From assembly GCF_000616095.1 (NCBI RefSeq), contig NZ_BAMS01000001.1, forward strand, positions 1,426,001-1,490,000: a stretch of 64,000 bases of DNA, written 5' to 3'. The notes under the pieces are model-generated. The model was not told where the DNA came from. It saw nothing but the letters and a program-made list of their open reading frames with translations, and did not search any database. This stretch comes from Sneathiella glossodoripedis JCM 23214 (GTDB taxonomy: Bacteria; Pseudomonadota; Alphaproteobacteria; Sneathiellales; Sneathiellaceae). Both the position numbers and the translations under genes were made by a program. Below, piece by piece: positions 8,493 through 16,906 of the stretch (its first letter is position 1; each line of letters starts with the position of its first letter).

Positions 8493-9680
8493 TTAATGGA
8501 GATCAGATGGAGTAACCTTCTGTCGTGATTTCATGAAAACAATAATCCCACCAATTAAAAAACTACCGAAAATAACCCCGTTCATCAGTTCGGAATTTAA
8601 AAACAGCAAGGGGTTTTTAGACTCTCCAAATCTTAGGGAATAGGTTAATTCACAAAGGCCCACCAGTCCTATTGCAGCCGTTGCAATGGCGAGGGTTTTG
8701 ATCATGGCCAGTCTTTTAGAATGAGATTTGTTATTTTTGCTAAGCGTTTTGAAGAGTTGGTGAGAAATACCTGCAATCCCTTCAGGGGAAAAGAGAACGA
8801 CACATAAAAAAACGATGCCAATATACAGTCCCCAAAGTTCTGTATATGCACTGAGGTTCGAAAACAGGAGGGTTAGTAAAATGGCTCCAAGCGGAGGCCC
8901 CCAGAAATATCCGATTCCACCAATGAAAACCATCTGAAGAATGATCCAGGATTGTCGAAGGCTGATGATTTCTGGTGTGACAAATTCGTAAGCCAGTGCA
9001 AAGAGGCTACCAGCTATGCCCGCCAGAAAGCCTGAGAAAATAAAAGCCTGAAATTTAAGGCGATGATCTGAATATCCAAGAAACGAAGCCCGCTCGGGAT
9101 TTTGACCGGCTGCATAAATCATTTGGCCCAGCGGGCTGTCATTAAACAGCCGCGCGGCAATCAAGGCAATTCCGACCCAGAACAGTATTATAAAAAAGAT
9201 GACGAGGTCTGACTGCAGGCTGGTAAAGGGAAAAGGAGGAATGAGCGTTCGATCAATGCTGCCGCCATAATAGCGTCCAAACACGGTGGAGGAAGCAAGG
9301 ACAAGTTCAGCGATAGCAAAGCTTAACATCGCAAACATGATGCCGCCTTTTCGTGTAGTGAAACTACCGAGCAAAACCGCCATGATCATTCCGGCCAAGC
9401 CCCCTAAAAAGGGAATAAGGATTGCTGGAATGTAGAGCACACTGCTACTTATACTGTTGATAAGATGTACCGAGAAAAATCCTCCAAAGCCAAAATACAC
9501 TGCATGGCCTAGCGATAACAAACCTGCTTTGCCCAATAGTTGATTGTAAGAGATGGCAAAAATGACTGCGATGCCCATTTGAATGAGTGTCAAATGGGCG
9601 TAGCCGTTCTGAAATAAAAACGGGCAGAGCGCAAATATAATCAGAAACAGAAGAATGTAGGCGAGGTCTGATTTCGGCAC
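8493..9680 (-). CDS. Branched-chain amino-acid ABC permease, LivM-like, solitary
   Basis: 395-residue membrane protein of the LivM/BPD_transp_2 family: QMGIAVIFAISYNQLLGKAGLLSLGHAVY is the conserved first part, GQNPERASFLGYSDHRLKFQAF the cytoplasmic EAA-like loop and FIGGIGYFWGPPLGA the conserved later part. The last 85 residues add two extra hydrophobic segments not in E. coli LivM. The start is a GTG at 9680 with no strong ribosome-binding site. No LivH, LivG, LivF or binding-protein gene is adjacent, so partners must be encoded elsewhere or the gene is a leftover. Confidence 0.8.
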   Translation of the reverse strand: MPKSDLAYILLFLIIFALCPFLFQNGYAHLTLIQMGIAVIFAISYNQLLGKAGLLSLGHAVYFGFGGFFSVHLINSISSSVLYIPAILIPFLGGLAGMIMAVLLGSFTTRKGGIMFAMLSFAIAELVLASSTVFGRYYGGSIDRTLIPPFPFTSLQSDLVIFFIILFWVGIALIAARLFNDSPLGQMIYAAGQNPERASFLGYSDHRLKFQAFIFSGFLAGIAGSLFALAYEFVTPEIISLRQSWIILQMVFIGGIGYFWGPPLGAILLTLLFSNLSAYTELWGLYIGIVFLCVVLFSPEGIAGISHQLFKTLSKNNKSHSKRLAMIKTLAIATAAIGLVGLCELTYSLRFGESKNPLLFLNSELMNGVIFGSFLIGGIIVFMKSRQKVTPSDLH

Positions 9681-9789
9681 AGGTCTTTGATTGTCGTTTG
9701 TTTTCCCTTAGAGCCAGTCTAGCGGATAAAATGCCTGATCCGCAACTTCTGTCTGACAGATCACGCTTTACACCTGCTCGAACAACAAA

Positions 9790-10289
9790 TTAGTCTTGTT
9801 CAACCAGTTTGGCGAATTCACGCTCTTCATCATCAAGGGGTTCGAATATGGTTTCGCAAAATTCAAATATCTCTTTGGGCACTTCAAACTGGTAGGTGTC
9901 ACTCTCGCCTAAATTCCGTTTTTCAACCCGCATCCATCGAATATCTTTTGGGACATCCAGATAATGAATTTGCGCATGGTAATCTCGGCCGCGAAACCAA
10001 TTGAGTACGCGCATGCGGTGGTCCTTGGCAAAAAAGCCTGATCCAAAATCACGGGAATGTTCAATCTTAGAAGCTTTTCTGTTTCAATCAAAACTTGGCT
10101 TTCGATACGCTGTGTTCTTTCAAGCGCCCATTCAAAGCTTGGGATTTCAGGGCTATCGGCTTGAAACAGATTTTTCATCCATTCATCAACGGCGAAAACT
10201 ATGCCATCAATTTCTTCGGCAAGTTTGTTGGCATAGGTGGATTTGCCGGCGCCAACATTGCCGGTAATAATGTAAACAGGTGCGCTCAT
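9790..10289 (-). pseudogene. P-loop kinase-like ATPase (AAA_33/zeta-like), split by one missing base
   Basis: The first frame (from 10289) gives ITGNVGAGKSTYANKLA, a Walker A motif, then VDEWMKNLF and VILDQAF; the second (ending 9790) gives MRVLNWFRGRDYHAQIHYLD through KLVEQD. They join as VILDQAFFAKDHRMRVLNW if the run of six A at 10030-10035 had a seventh. The corrected protein is 166 residues, the usual size of small nucleotide/sugar-kinase-like P-loop proteins annotated as AAA family ATPase. Substrate unknown. The homopolymer position makes a base-calling deletion the simplest explanation. Confidence 0.75.
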
Positions 10290-10326
10290 AATGATCTCTG
10301 TTCCGGAGAGGAGATGTCGAGCGATG

Positions 10327-10925
10327 CTATCGCCTAATTAGAAAAGCACCAACTAAAACCTGAAAAATCTTAAGTATTTCATTTTTGTCAGCGCCGTTTT
10401 GAATAAGCAGGGCCGCCCGGTCAAAAGCGGCCGCGAGAATAGGGCTTAGAAGATCAGCCGAAATGCATCGGGTTGGCTCATCCCTTCTGCTGCCGTAAGA
10501 CCCTCTTTTAGACTTTTCGCGCTAAATTCCGCATCGATTTGCTGCATGACTTCATACCCTAAAACGGAAGGTCCATCGAGCAATAGAAGGCGGCAGCGTC
10601 CCGGCCTCTGCATGGCATCAAAATACGCAGAAGCACCTTCCATGAGCATGTCAATACCATCGGATGATGTATTGGCTGCATCCTCGATTTCTTTGGCGAC
10701 GGCTTCGTTTTCCTGCCGAATAACCGCAAGAAACAGATCTTTTTTATCTGCAAAGTGATGGTAAAGCGCACCGCGAGTGACGTCTGCCGCTTTGACAATA
10801 TCTGGCGTGCTTGTTTGGGCGTATCCGTCGCTGACAAAAAGCGCGCGTGCCGTATCAACAAGTTTCTGTCGCATTTGAGCTGAACGTTCAGCGTTGGATT
10901 TTCTTCTAGATGTAATTTCAGTCAT
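10327..10925 (-). pseudogene. TetR-family repressor, frame broken near its C-terminus
   Basis: Residues 15-60 contain the TetR helix-turn-helix (KLVDTARALFVSDGYAQTST, then ADVTRGALYHHFADKKDLF). As given the frame stops at 10446 after DAFRLIF, giving 159 residues; adding one C at about 10449 continues into LSPILAAAFDRAALLIQNGA and on to a stop at 10327, giving 199 residues, the normal length with the missing final dimerisation helices. Divergent from the VOC gene over two palindromes, which it probably binds. The inducer is unknown. Confidence 0.8.
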
Positions 10926-10936
10926 AATTTCTATTT

Positions 10937-10991
10937 ACATACATTCTGAATGTATGTTAAGTAAAATATTACATACAAACTGTATGTATGT
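10937..10991. promoter_or_regulatory. Two TetR operators
   Basis: First site 10937-10957: arms ACATACATTC and GAATGTATGT around a central T, perfect over 10 bp each. Second site 10971-10991: arms ACATACAAAC and GTATGTATGT, imperfect. Their centres are 34 bp apart. The second site ends 3 nt before the GGAGG of the VOC gene, the first is 12 nt from the tetR start, so binding should block both directions. Confidence 0.75.
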
Positions 10992-11004
10992 TATGGAGGA
11001 TGCG

Positions 11005-11430
11005 ATGAAAGCAAATAGTTATTATCCCGTCATCATGACCGACAAGGTGGCTGAGACGACTGAGTTTTACTGTAAATATTTTAAGTTCAAAAAGGTGTTT
11101 GAAAGCGATTGGTACGTTCACTTGACCTCTTCAGAAAGTGAGGGTGTCAATCTGGCAATTCTTGATGGAAGACACGAAACAATTCCGCAGCAGGTTCGCG
11201 GGGCAGTATCTGGGGTGATTTTAAATTTCGAAATTGATGATGTGGACAGCGAATATGAACGTCTGTCAGCGGAAGGGTTGGAAATACTCCTTCCTTTACG
11301 TGATGAAGCGTTCGGTCAACGTCATTTCATTACCGTGGACCCCAATGGAGTGTTGATTGATATTATTAAGATTATACCCCCAACCGGAGAGTTTGCAGAT
11401 CAGTATTTGAGCGAAGATGTGATGGCTTAG
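11005..11430 (+). CDS. VOC-superfamily (glyoxalase/bleomycin-resistance fold) protein
   Basis: 141 residues with the paired beta-alpha-beta-beta-beta modules of the vicinal-oxygen-chelate fold: [20 protein letters not shown] in the first, [18 protein letters not shown] and [17 protein letters not shown] in the second. The start at 11005 has GGAGG 5 nt upstream; a longer in-frame extension to 10894 would run through the operators and is rejected. Divergent from and probably repressed by the TetR protein, suggesting a detoxification or binding role. Confidence 0.85.
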   Translation: MKANSYYPVIMTDKVAETTEFYCKYFKFKKVFESDWYVHLTSSESEGVNLAILDGRHETIPQQVRGAVSGVILNFEIDDVDSEYERLSAEGLEILLPLRDEAFGQRHFITVDPNGVLIDIIKIIPPTGEFADQYLSEDVMA

Positions 11431-11441
11431 CGTTGATTTAG

Positions 11442-11470
11442 CAGGGGCATCGCGCGAGTGATTGCCCCTG
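11442..11470. terminator. Hairpin between convergent genes
   Basis: CAGGGGCA (11442-11449) and TGCCCCTG (11463-11470) form a perfect 8-bp stem with 13-nt loop; the tail ACTAATTCGTTTT is only moderately T-rich. Confidence 0.55.
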
Positions 11471-11471
11471 A

Positions 11472-12392
11472 CTAATTCGTTTTCGGAAATTCACCGGAAA
11501 TTGCCTTGGATCGATAGCGAAGATATGTTTCATGCATTCCAGAGGGCATGCGATCCAGTCGAAGTTGGATAAATTCTGGTCGGCTACGTAACTGAATAAT
11601 AGCTTTTGAGAGATCCTTCATATAGCCCTTGTTCCACTCTCCTTTGGAGCATCCTGCATAGAGAAGCGAGAATTTTGCCTCACCCTGAATAGGGAGGTAC
11701 AGAAGTTTATCCTGCATGTTTAATGTCTTGGCTGCTTCAAAAACCTCTCCTGGGCGCCCGATCATGGCGTCAAATCTGTGGTGAAGTATCTGCTTTACCA
11801 ATAGATCCCAATCAGGCATGCCGGTATTGATAAAAAGAGGGCCATCCTTTATTTTCCGGTAGGGCTCAATTATCTCATTGATGGTTTCCGAATAAGAACG
11901 ATCTTTGTGATCAATTAGAGAAACCTGACCACTTTCAAGTATGGCGGCCAAATCCATTTCCCCATCAATGTTGATATGGGCCGCAAGTTTCTCCTTTACC
12001 TCGGCTGTTGTGAGAAGACCATTGGGGAAGGTCATCATCGTCGCTTCGGAAAAATCAATGAAAGCCTCGCGCGCTTTGGTTCTGGTAAGTGCCTGAAAGC
12101 AAATTTTTCGGCCGTCTTTCATCTCCTCCATCAGTCTTGATATGCTGACAGGTATCCGACTTTGCCGATAATCGGGCAGGCTATCCAGAATTTGATCCAG
12201 TTGCAGGTTGAGCAAGCCTTTTCCCGTTTTAGGTCCTTTTAAGTAAGAAATCGGTGGGATATGCATTTCCCCCCATAAAATGACTTGTTCAGAAGCATGT
12301 GAGGAAAATGACGTAGTCTGAAAAAATAATGCAGCTGCCAGAGGCAGGCCTTTAGACAGAAATTTTCGAAGAAAATAAAAGTAACTATTCAT
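11472..12392 (-). CDS. Periplasmic SBP_bac_3-like protein (TIGR02285-type), orphan
   Basis: 306 residues from the ATG at 12392, with a signal peptide (MNSYFYFLRKFLSKGLPLAA, hydrophobic stretch, cleavage near SHASEQV). The mature part resembles type-3 solute-binding proteins of the TIGR02285 conserved family: ILWGEMHIPPISYLKGPKTG at the ligand-binding start, CFQALTRTKAREAFIDFSEA, and YLPIQGEAKFSLLYAGCSKG. A further in-frame start at 12461 would put the signal peptide inside and is less likely. No permease or ATPase gene follows on this strand, so it is an orphan; ligand unknown. It is divergent from the ugp operon. Confidence 0.75.
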   Translation of the reverse strand: MNSYFYFLRKFLSKGLPLAAALFFQTTSFSSHASEQVILWGEMHIPPISYLKGPKTGKGLLNLQLDQILDSLPDYRQSRIPVSISRLMEEMKDGRKICFQALTRTKAREAFIDFSEATMMTFPNGLLTTAEVKEKLAAHINIDGEMDLAAILESGQVSLIDHKDRSYSETINEIIEPYRKIKDGPLFINTGMPDWDLLVKQILHHRFDAMIGRPGEVFEAAKTLNMQDKLLYLPIQGEAKFSLLYAGCSKGEWNKGYMKDLSKAIIQLRSRPEFIQLRLDRMPSGMHETYLRYRSKAISGEFPKTN

Positions 12393-12513
12393 ACAAAATA
12401 CACAACCTGACGAAACATACTGTGCGTGTTGTTTAACCAAAATAAAATATAAGTACAACATAAAACTAAAAATACCGGTTAATTGCCATTTCGGGCGCTT
12501 ATCCGAGCGGTTA

Positions 12514-12527
12514 TCACAATTGTGAAA
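12514..12527. promoter_or_regulatory. Candidate operator upstream of ugp operon
   Basis: TCACAATTGTGA (12514-12525) is a perfect 12-bp palindrome, extended by AA. The same 14-mer with one change (TCATAATTGTGAAA) occurs upstream of phoX at 16828-16841. The binding protein is not known; it does not look like a PHO box. Confidence 0.45.
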
Positions 12528-12579
12528 ATGAACCGCAATAAAAGTGAAACAACAGACGCTTAGCTTCCTGCCAAATTCC

Positions 12580-12600
12580 AGCAGGGCAATCCGCCCTGCT
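12580..12600 (+). terminator. Hairpin just upstream of the ABC ATPase gene
   Basis: AGCAGGGC (12580-12587), loop AATCC, GCCCTGCT (12593-12600), followed by TTCGTTGTTTGG. A stable 8-bp stem only 20 nt before the TTG start. It could end a short leader transcript, act as an attenuator, or protect the mRNA 5' end; sequence alone does not decide. Confidence 0.5.
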
Positions 12601-12620
12601 TCGTTGTTTGGATCGGTAAA

Positions 12621-13715
12621 TTGAAGAACATTAAGTTTAATCAGGTAAGCAAGCGTTGGCAGGAAAGCGTTGCTGTTGAGGATATAAGTTTCGATATTCC
12701 AAAAGGCAGTTTTACTGTTTTGTTGGGACCTTCGGGCTGCGGCAAATCGACTACTTTACGTTTGCTGGCAGGGCTTGAGAGTTGTAGTGGTGGTCAAATT
12801 TTGATCGATGATGAGGATGTCACCCAACGAACACCGTCCGAGCGCAACCTATCCTTGGTGTTTCAATCCTACGCCCTGTTCCCACATCTCACTGTTGCCG
12901 AGAATATTCTCTTTGGCTTGAAGATCCGCAAGGTAAACAAAACAGAACAAGCGGCTCGATTGAAACGGGTAAGCGAGTTGTTGAATTTGCATCCATATCT
13001 GGATCGAAAACCCGCGCAGTTATCAGGTGGACAACAACAGCGAGTCGCACTCGGACGGGCGATCATTTCGGAACGACCCATTTGTTTGATGGACGAACCA
13101 TTGTCCAACCTTGATGCAAAACTTCGACACGAAATGCGCGTGGAGATCAGGGCTTTGCAACAAAAGCTTGGCATCACAATGGTTTATGTCACACACGATC
13201 AGGTTGAAGCCATTAGCATGGCAGATCAGATCGTGCTTTTAAATAATGGCAGGATTGAGCAGATCGGATCACCTTCGGAAATCTACAGTCAACCACAAAC
13301 TACTTTCGTGGCACGTTTCATCGGAACACCACCCATGAATATTATCCCTTTGCAGCAAAAAGGGAAATCACTTGCCATCGCGGGAAGTAAACAGCAGGTT
13401 CATGAATTAAGCGGCAGCATGGATATTCCGCTGTTCTTAGGCATAAGACCTGAGGATATTTCAATCGGAAAATTTGGCCTAAAAGCGCAGGTTTTAGCGT
13501 TTGAGTTTCTTGGCTCTGATGTGCTGGTTGACTGCCAGATTGGCACGGAAAAAATCACCATACGAACCGATAATCAATCCAGCTTCGCGACTGGAGAGAC
13601 CGTTTTTCTGAGCTGGAAAGACAGGGCCTGCCATTATTTCGAGCAAAATTCAGGGCGGCGAATTGATCTAATGCCAGGCGTTGCCTCGCAATTATTGAGT
13701 TCAGCTTATGAATAA
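12621..13715 (+). CDS. ugpC: ABC transporter ATPase, UgpC/MalK type
   Basis: 364 residues. Walker A GPSGCGKSTTLR, Q-loop FQSYALFPHLTV, signature LSGGQQQRVALGRAI, Walker B CLMDEPLSNLDA and the H-loop VYVTHDQVEA are all present, followed by a C-terminal TOBE-type domain (FLGIRPEDISIG) found in UgpC/MalK. It energises sugar-phosphate uptake with the binding protein and two permeases that follow. The start is TTG, no ATG being available in place. It comes first in the operon, whereas in E. coli ugpC is fourth. The first base follows a hairpin by 20 nt. Confidence 0.9.
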   Translation: MKNIKFNQVSKRWQESVAVEDISFDIPKGSFTVLLGPSGCGKSTTLRLLAGLESCSGGQILIDDEDVTQRTPSERNLSLVFQSYALFPHLTVAENILFGLKIRKVNKTEQAARLKRVSELLNLHPYLDRKPAQLSGGQQQRVALGRAIISERPICLMDEPLSNLDAKLRHEMRVEIRALQQKLGITMVYVTHDQVEAISMADQIVLLNNGRIEQIGSPSEIYSQPQTTFVARFIGTPPMNIIPLQQKGKSLAIAGSKQQVHELSGSMDIPLFLGIRPEDISIGKFGLKAQVLAFEFLGSDVLVDCQIGTEKITIRTDNQSSFATGETVFLSWKDRACHYFEQNSGRRIDLMPGVASQLLSSAYE

Positions 13716-13746
13716 GAATTCCCAACACAGAAACCTTGGAGAGAAC

Positions 13747-15035
13747 ATGTTAAAGCATTTTAAAAAAGCAGGATTGGGTATGGCAACCGCAGCGGTCGCC
13801 GTGATGACTTCGACAGCCGCGTTGGCAGTTGATCTGCAATTTTATTTCCCTGTAGCAGTTGGCGGTAAAGCCGCCAAAACAATTGAAAGCTTAACGGCTG
13901 AATATGTCGCTCAAAATCCAGATGTGACAATCGATGCGGTCTACGCGGGATCATACAGTGATACGATCACAAAGGCGCTTACAGCAGTTCGCGGAGGAAA
14001 GGCACCTCAACTATCCGTAATTCTATCAGTGGATATGTTCACGCTGATTGATGAGGATGCCATTGTTGCTTTCGATGAACTGGTGACGACTGAAGAAGAA
14101 AAACAGTGGCTAAATTCATTCTATCCAGCATTCATGGAAAATAGCCAGACTGGTGGAAAAACATATGGGATTCCCTTTCAACGGTCCACACCGGTTCTGT
14201 ATTGGAATAAGGAAGCTTTTAAGGCAGCCGGCCTCGACCCGGAAAAAGCACCAGCCAATTGGAATGAAATGGTGGAAATGGGTAAAAAACTCACAAAAAC
14301 CGACGCTTCTGGAAACGTGACACAGTGGGGCGTTCGCATTCCTTCTTCAGGTTTTCCTTACTGGCTGTTTCAGGGATTAACCACTCAAAATGATGTCATT
14401 CTTGCCAATTCAGACGGTAACAAAACCAATTTTGATGATCCAAAAGTTGTTGAAGCCCTTCAGTATGTTGTGGATTTAAGTGTTAAGCACAAAGTTATGG
14501 CGCCAGGTATTCTCGAATGGGGGACCACACCAAAAGCTTTCTTTGAAGCCAAACAGCCATGATGTGGACTTCAACCGGTAATCTTACAAACGTAAGAGAC
14601 AATGCCCCTTTTGAGTTTGGTGTTGCCATGTTACCGGCCAATAAACGACGCGGTGCACCAACTGGCGGTGGAAATTTTTACATTTTCAAAGATTCCACTG
14701 ATGAGCAGAAAAAGGCTTCGTTGGAATTTGTGAAATGGATTACTGCGCCGGAACAAGCAGCGAAATGGAGCATTGCAACGGGATATGTTGCACCGATACC
14801 GCAAGCGTGGAATACACCTGCCATGAAAGCTTATGTGAAAGATTTTCCACCTGCGTTGGTCGCTCGCGACCAGCTGGAATATGCGGTAGCCGAACTTTCA
14901 ACATACGAAAATCAGCGTATAACCAAAATTTTCAATGAAGCTTTGGAAGCTGCAATTACGGGGCAGTCTGATCCGGAAACGGCGCTCAAAACTGCGCAGG
15001 AAAAAGCTGAAAAAATCCTGAAAAACTATCGCTGA
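13747..15035 (+). pseudogene. ugpB: UgpB-like solute-binding protein, split by one missing base
   Basis: Periplasmic glycerol-3-phosphate-type binding protein. The start is taken at 13747 (GGAG upstream, MLKHFKKAGLGMATAAVAVM signal peptide, cleavage near ALA-VDLQ); an ATG at 13708 overlaps the preceding gene. The first frame ends with EWGTTPKAFFEAKQP at 14562, and the rest continues from 14559 in the next frame as MMWTSTGNLTNVRDNAPFEF through ILKNYR. One G added at about 14556 (CAGCC to CAGGCC) joins them as FEAKQAMMWTSTGNL and gives 429 residues, the normal UgpB length. Same operon as ugpC, A and E, and followed by a strong intercistronic hairpin. Confidence 0.85.
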
Positions 15036-15044
15036 CGGCATATT

Positions 15045-15072
15045 GGTGCGGCGAGCTATTACTCGCCGCACC
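15045..15072 (+). other. Intercistronic stem-loop after the binding-protein gene
   Basis: GGTGCGGCGAG (15045-15055), loop CTATTA, CTCGCCGCACC (15062-15072): perfect 11-bp GC-rich stem, no T-run. Such hairpins after binding-protein genes commonly block 3' exonucleases and raise binding protein over permease; here that is inference. Confidence 0.6.
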
Positions 15073-15089
15073 AGATTATTGGGGAACCT

Positions 15090-15965
15090 ATGTTACAAAA
15101 CCGGATGTGGCTTTATGGCTGGTTGTTAGTCAGCCCGGCACTTATTCTGCTCTTCGCCTTCACACATTATCCAACAATTGCAACCCTCTGGAGCAGTTTT
15201 TTTACGACGCCAAAAGGGTGCCGCGAAGCCAGTTTCGTCGGTTTGGAAAATTATCAGCGTTTGCTTGAGGACGATGTGTTCTGGCAAGTGCTCGGGAACA
15301 ATTCCATCTATGCCATTGGAACGATCCCATTATCCATTCTACTCGCGCTGTCCATGGCTCTTTGGGTAAACGGAAAAATACAGGGGCGGGCATTTTTACG
15401 AATGGCGTATTTTACGCCCACTGTGCTGCCGTTGATTGCAGTCGCCAATATCTGGATGTTTTTTTATACACCTGGGTTCGGTCTGATAGATTCCATTCAG
15501 GGTGCATTTGGTTTGCCTTCGCAAAATTGGCTGGGGAGCCCGGACACTGTCCTTTATGCAGTTATGGCAGTGGCAATCTGGAAAGAGGCCGGTTTTTTCA
15601 TGATTTTTTATTTAGCCGCTCTGCAAGCACTCCCTCCCTCCTTACATGAAGCAGGAAGAATAGAAGGGGCCGGGCGTTGGTACATGTTTTGGAAAATTAC
15701 CTTCCCGTTACTAATGCCAACAACGCTATTCGTGTCCATAAACGCTGTGATTAACTCCTTTCGATTGATTGATCACATATTTGTAATGACGAATGGCGGG
15801 CCAGACAATGCCAGCTCACTGTTGCTATTTTATATTTATGAGACGGCGTTTCGGTTCTGGGATACAGCATATGGGGCAACTTTGACGGCCGTTTTATTGG
15901 TTATTTTGGGTGCCGTGGCGATCGGGCAGTTTTATTTTATGGATAGAAAGGTACATTACCAATGA
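15090..15965 (+). CDS. ugpA: ABC transporter permease, UgpA type
   Basis: 291 residues, six TM segments; MWLYGWLLVSPALILLFAFT is the usual first helix of MalF/UgpA permeases. The EAA loop is visible as LPPSLHEAGRIEGAGRWYMF, the contact with the ATPase, and TNGGPDNASSLLLFYIYETA is a conserved tail block. GGGGAA precedes the ATG. It overlaps the next gene by 4 nt (ATGA), so the two are translationally coupled. Confidence 0.9.
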   Translation: MLQNRMWLYGWLLVSPALILLFAFTHYPTIATLWSSFFTTPKGCREASFVGLENYQRLLEDDVFWQVLGNNSIYAIGTIPLSILLALSMALWVNGKIQGRAFLRMAYFTPTVLPLIAVANIWMFFYTPGFGLIDSIQGAFGLPSQNWLGSPDTVLYAVMAVAIWKEAGFFMIFYLAALQALPPSLHEAGRIEGAGRWYMFWKITFPLLMPTTLFVSINAVINSFRLIDHIFVMTNGGPDNASSLLLFYIYETAFRFWDTAYGATLTAVLLVILGAVAIGQFYFMDRKVHYQ

Positions 15966-16807
15966 GCAGCCCAACTTCGACTGCTCTGGCTGAAATCAAG
16001 CTAGACCCTGATAGATGGCTTAATATTCTAGGGGCCTGGTTGCTCGCGCTGATGTGGATATTACCGCTCATATATGCGATATGGACGGCCATTCACCCAA
16101 CAGAATATTCGGCAACCTTTGATTTATCGGCACCATTGACGTTTGAAAATTTCGAACGCGCTTGGGCCGCGGCACCATTTGCGAGATATTTTCTAAACAC
16201 CGTGCTACTGGTTAGTAGTATTCTCGCGGCACAATTGGTCTTATGTACCTTGGCAGCATTCGCTTTTGCTCGTTTTGAATTCCCCGGAAAGAATTTCCTT
16301 TTCGTGCTGGTTTTAATGCAACTTCTCGTGATGCCCGATATCCTGATAGTTGAGAATTACCGGTCTATGGCAAAGTTGGGATTGATTGATACAATCACCG
16401 CTATTGGATTGCCATATATGGCTTCAGGCTTCGGAATTTTTTTACTTCGACAGACTTTTAAAACGGTTCCAATCGAACTTGAAGAAGCCGCCCGGGTTGA
16501 GGGTGCCAACCTGCTGCAAATTCTGTGGAAAGTGTATGTGCCGTTAGCTGTTCCAGTTTATTTGGCTTACGGTCTGGTATCTGTAAGCCATCACTGGAAC
16601 AATTATCTTTGGCCGCTAATCATTACCAATTCAGAAGAAACACGTCCGCTAACCGTGGGCTTAAGTATCTTCGCTTCGGTAGATCAGGGCGTGGACTGGT
16701 CACTGATAAATGCGGCTACTCTGATGACATCAGCGCCTTTATTAGTCGCTTTTTTGCTGTTCCAACGACAGTTTGTTCAGAGTTTTATGCGGTCAGGAAT
16801 TAAATAA
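15962..16807 (+). CDS. ugpE: ABC transporter permease, UgpE type
   Basis: 281 residues with six TM segments, MalG/UgpE family. It has the family landmarks ALMWILPLIYAIWTAIHPTE, TLAAFAFARFEFPGK, the EAA loop VPIELEEAARVEGANLLQIL and SVSHHWNNYLWPLI. Its start overlaps ugpA by 4 nt. With UgpA it forms the membrane channel for glycerol-3-phosphate or its diesters; the substrate is inferred from the UgpB/UgpC match and the phosphatase gene downstream. Confidence 0.9.
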   Translation: MSSPTSTALAEIKLDPDRWLNILGAWLLALMWILPLIYAIWTAIHPTEYSATFDLSAPLTFENFERAWAAAPFARYFLNTVLLVSSILAAQLVLCTLAAFAFARFEFPGKNFLFVLVLMQLLVMPDILIVENYRSMAKLGLIDTITAIGLPYMASGFGIFLLRQTFKTVPIELEEAARVEGANLLQILWKVYVPLAVPVYLAYGLVSVSHHWNNYLWPLIITNSEETRPLTVGLSIFASVDQGVDWSLINAATLMTSAPLLVAFLLFQRQFVQSFMRSGIK

Positions 16808-16825
16808 CCCTTCGTGTTGCGGGAG

Positions 16826-16864
16826 TTTCATAATTGTGAAAAATATCTGTCATGTCGCTGATGA
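16826..16864 (+). promoter_or_regulatory. Candidate operator and degenerate PHO box before phoX
   Basis: TTTCATAATTGTGAAA (16826-16841) is a near-perfect palindrome sharing TCAYAATTGTGAAA with the site before ugpC. Right after it CTGTCAT (16847-16853) equals a PHO-box half-site and CTGATGA follows in the expected 11-bp register (16858-16864), a weak second half. Confidence 0.4.
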
Positions 16865-16906
16865 ATACTCCCGCCTGAAAAATAAGCTTTGAGCTAGGAG
16901 GCATCA

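Noticed and set aside
10894-11004. Longer VOC protein beginning at 10894
   Set aside because: It would run through the tetR start and both operators; the ATG at 11005 has a clear GGAGG.
12514-12525. TCACAATTGTGA as a PHO box or a Crp site
   Set aside because: Does not follow CTGTCAT repeat order, and Crp sites need TGTGA-N6-TCACA; here the order of half-sites is reversed.
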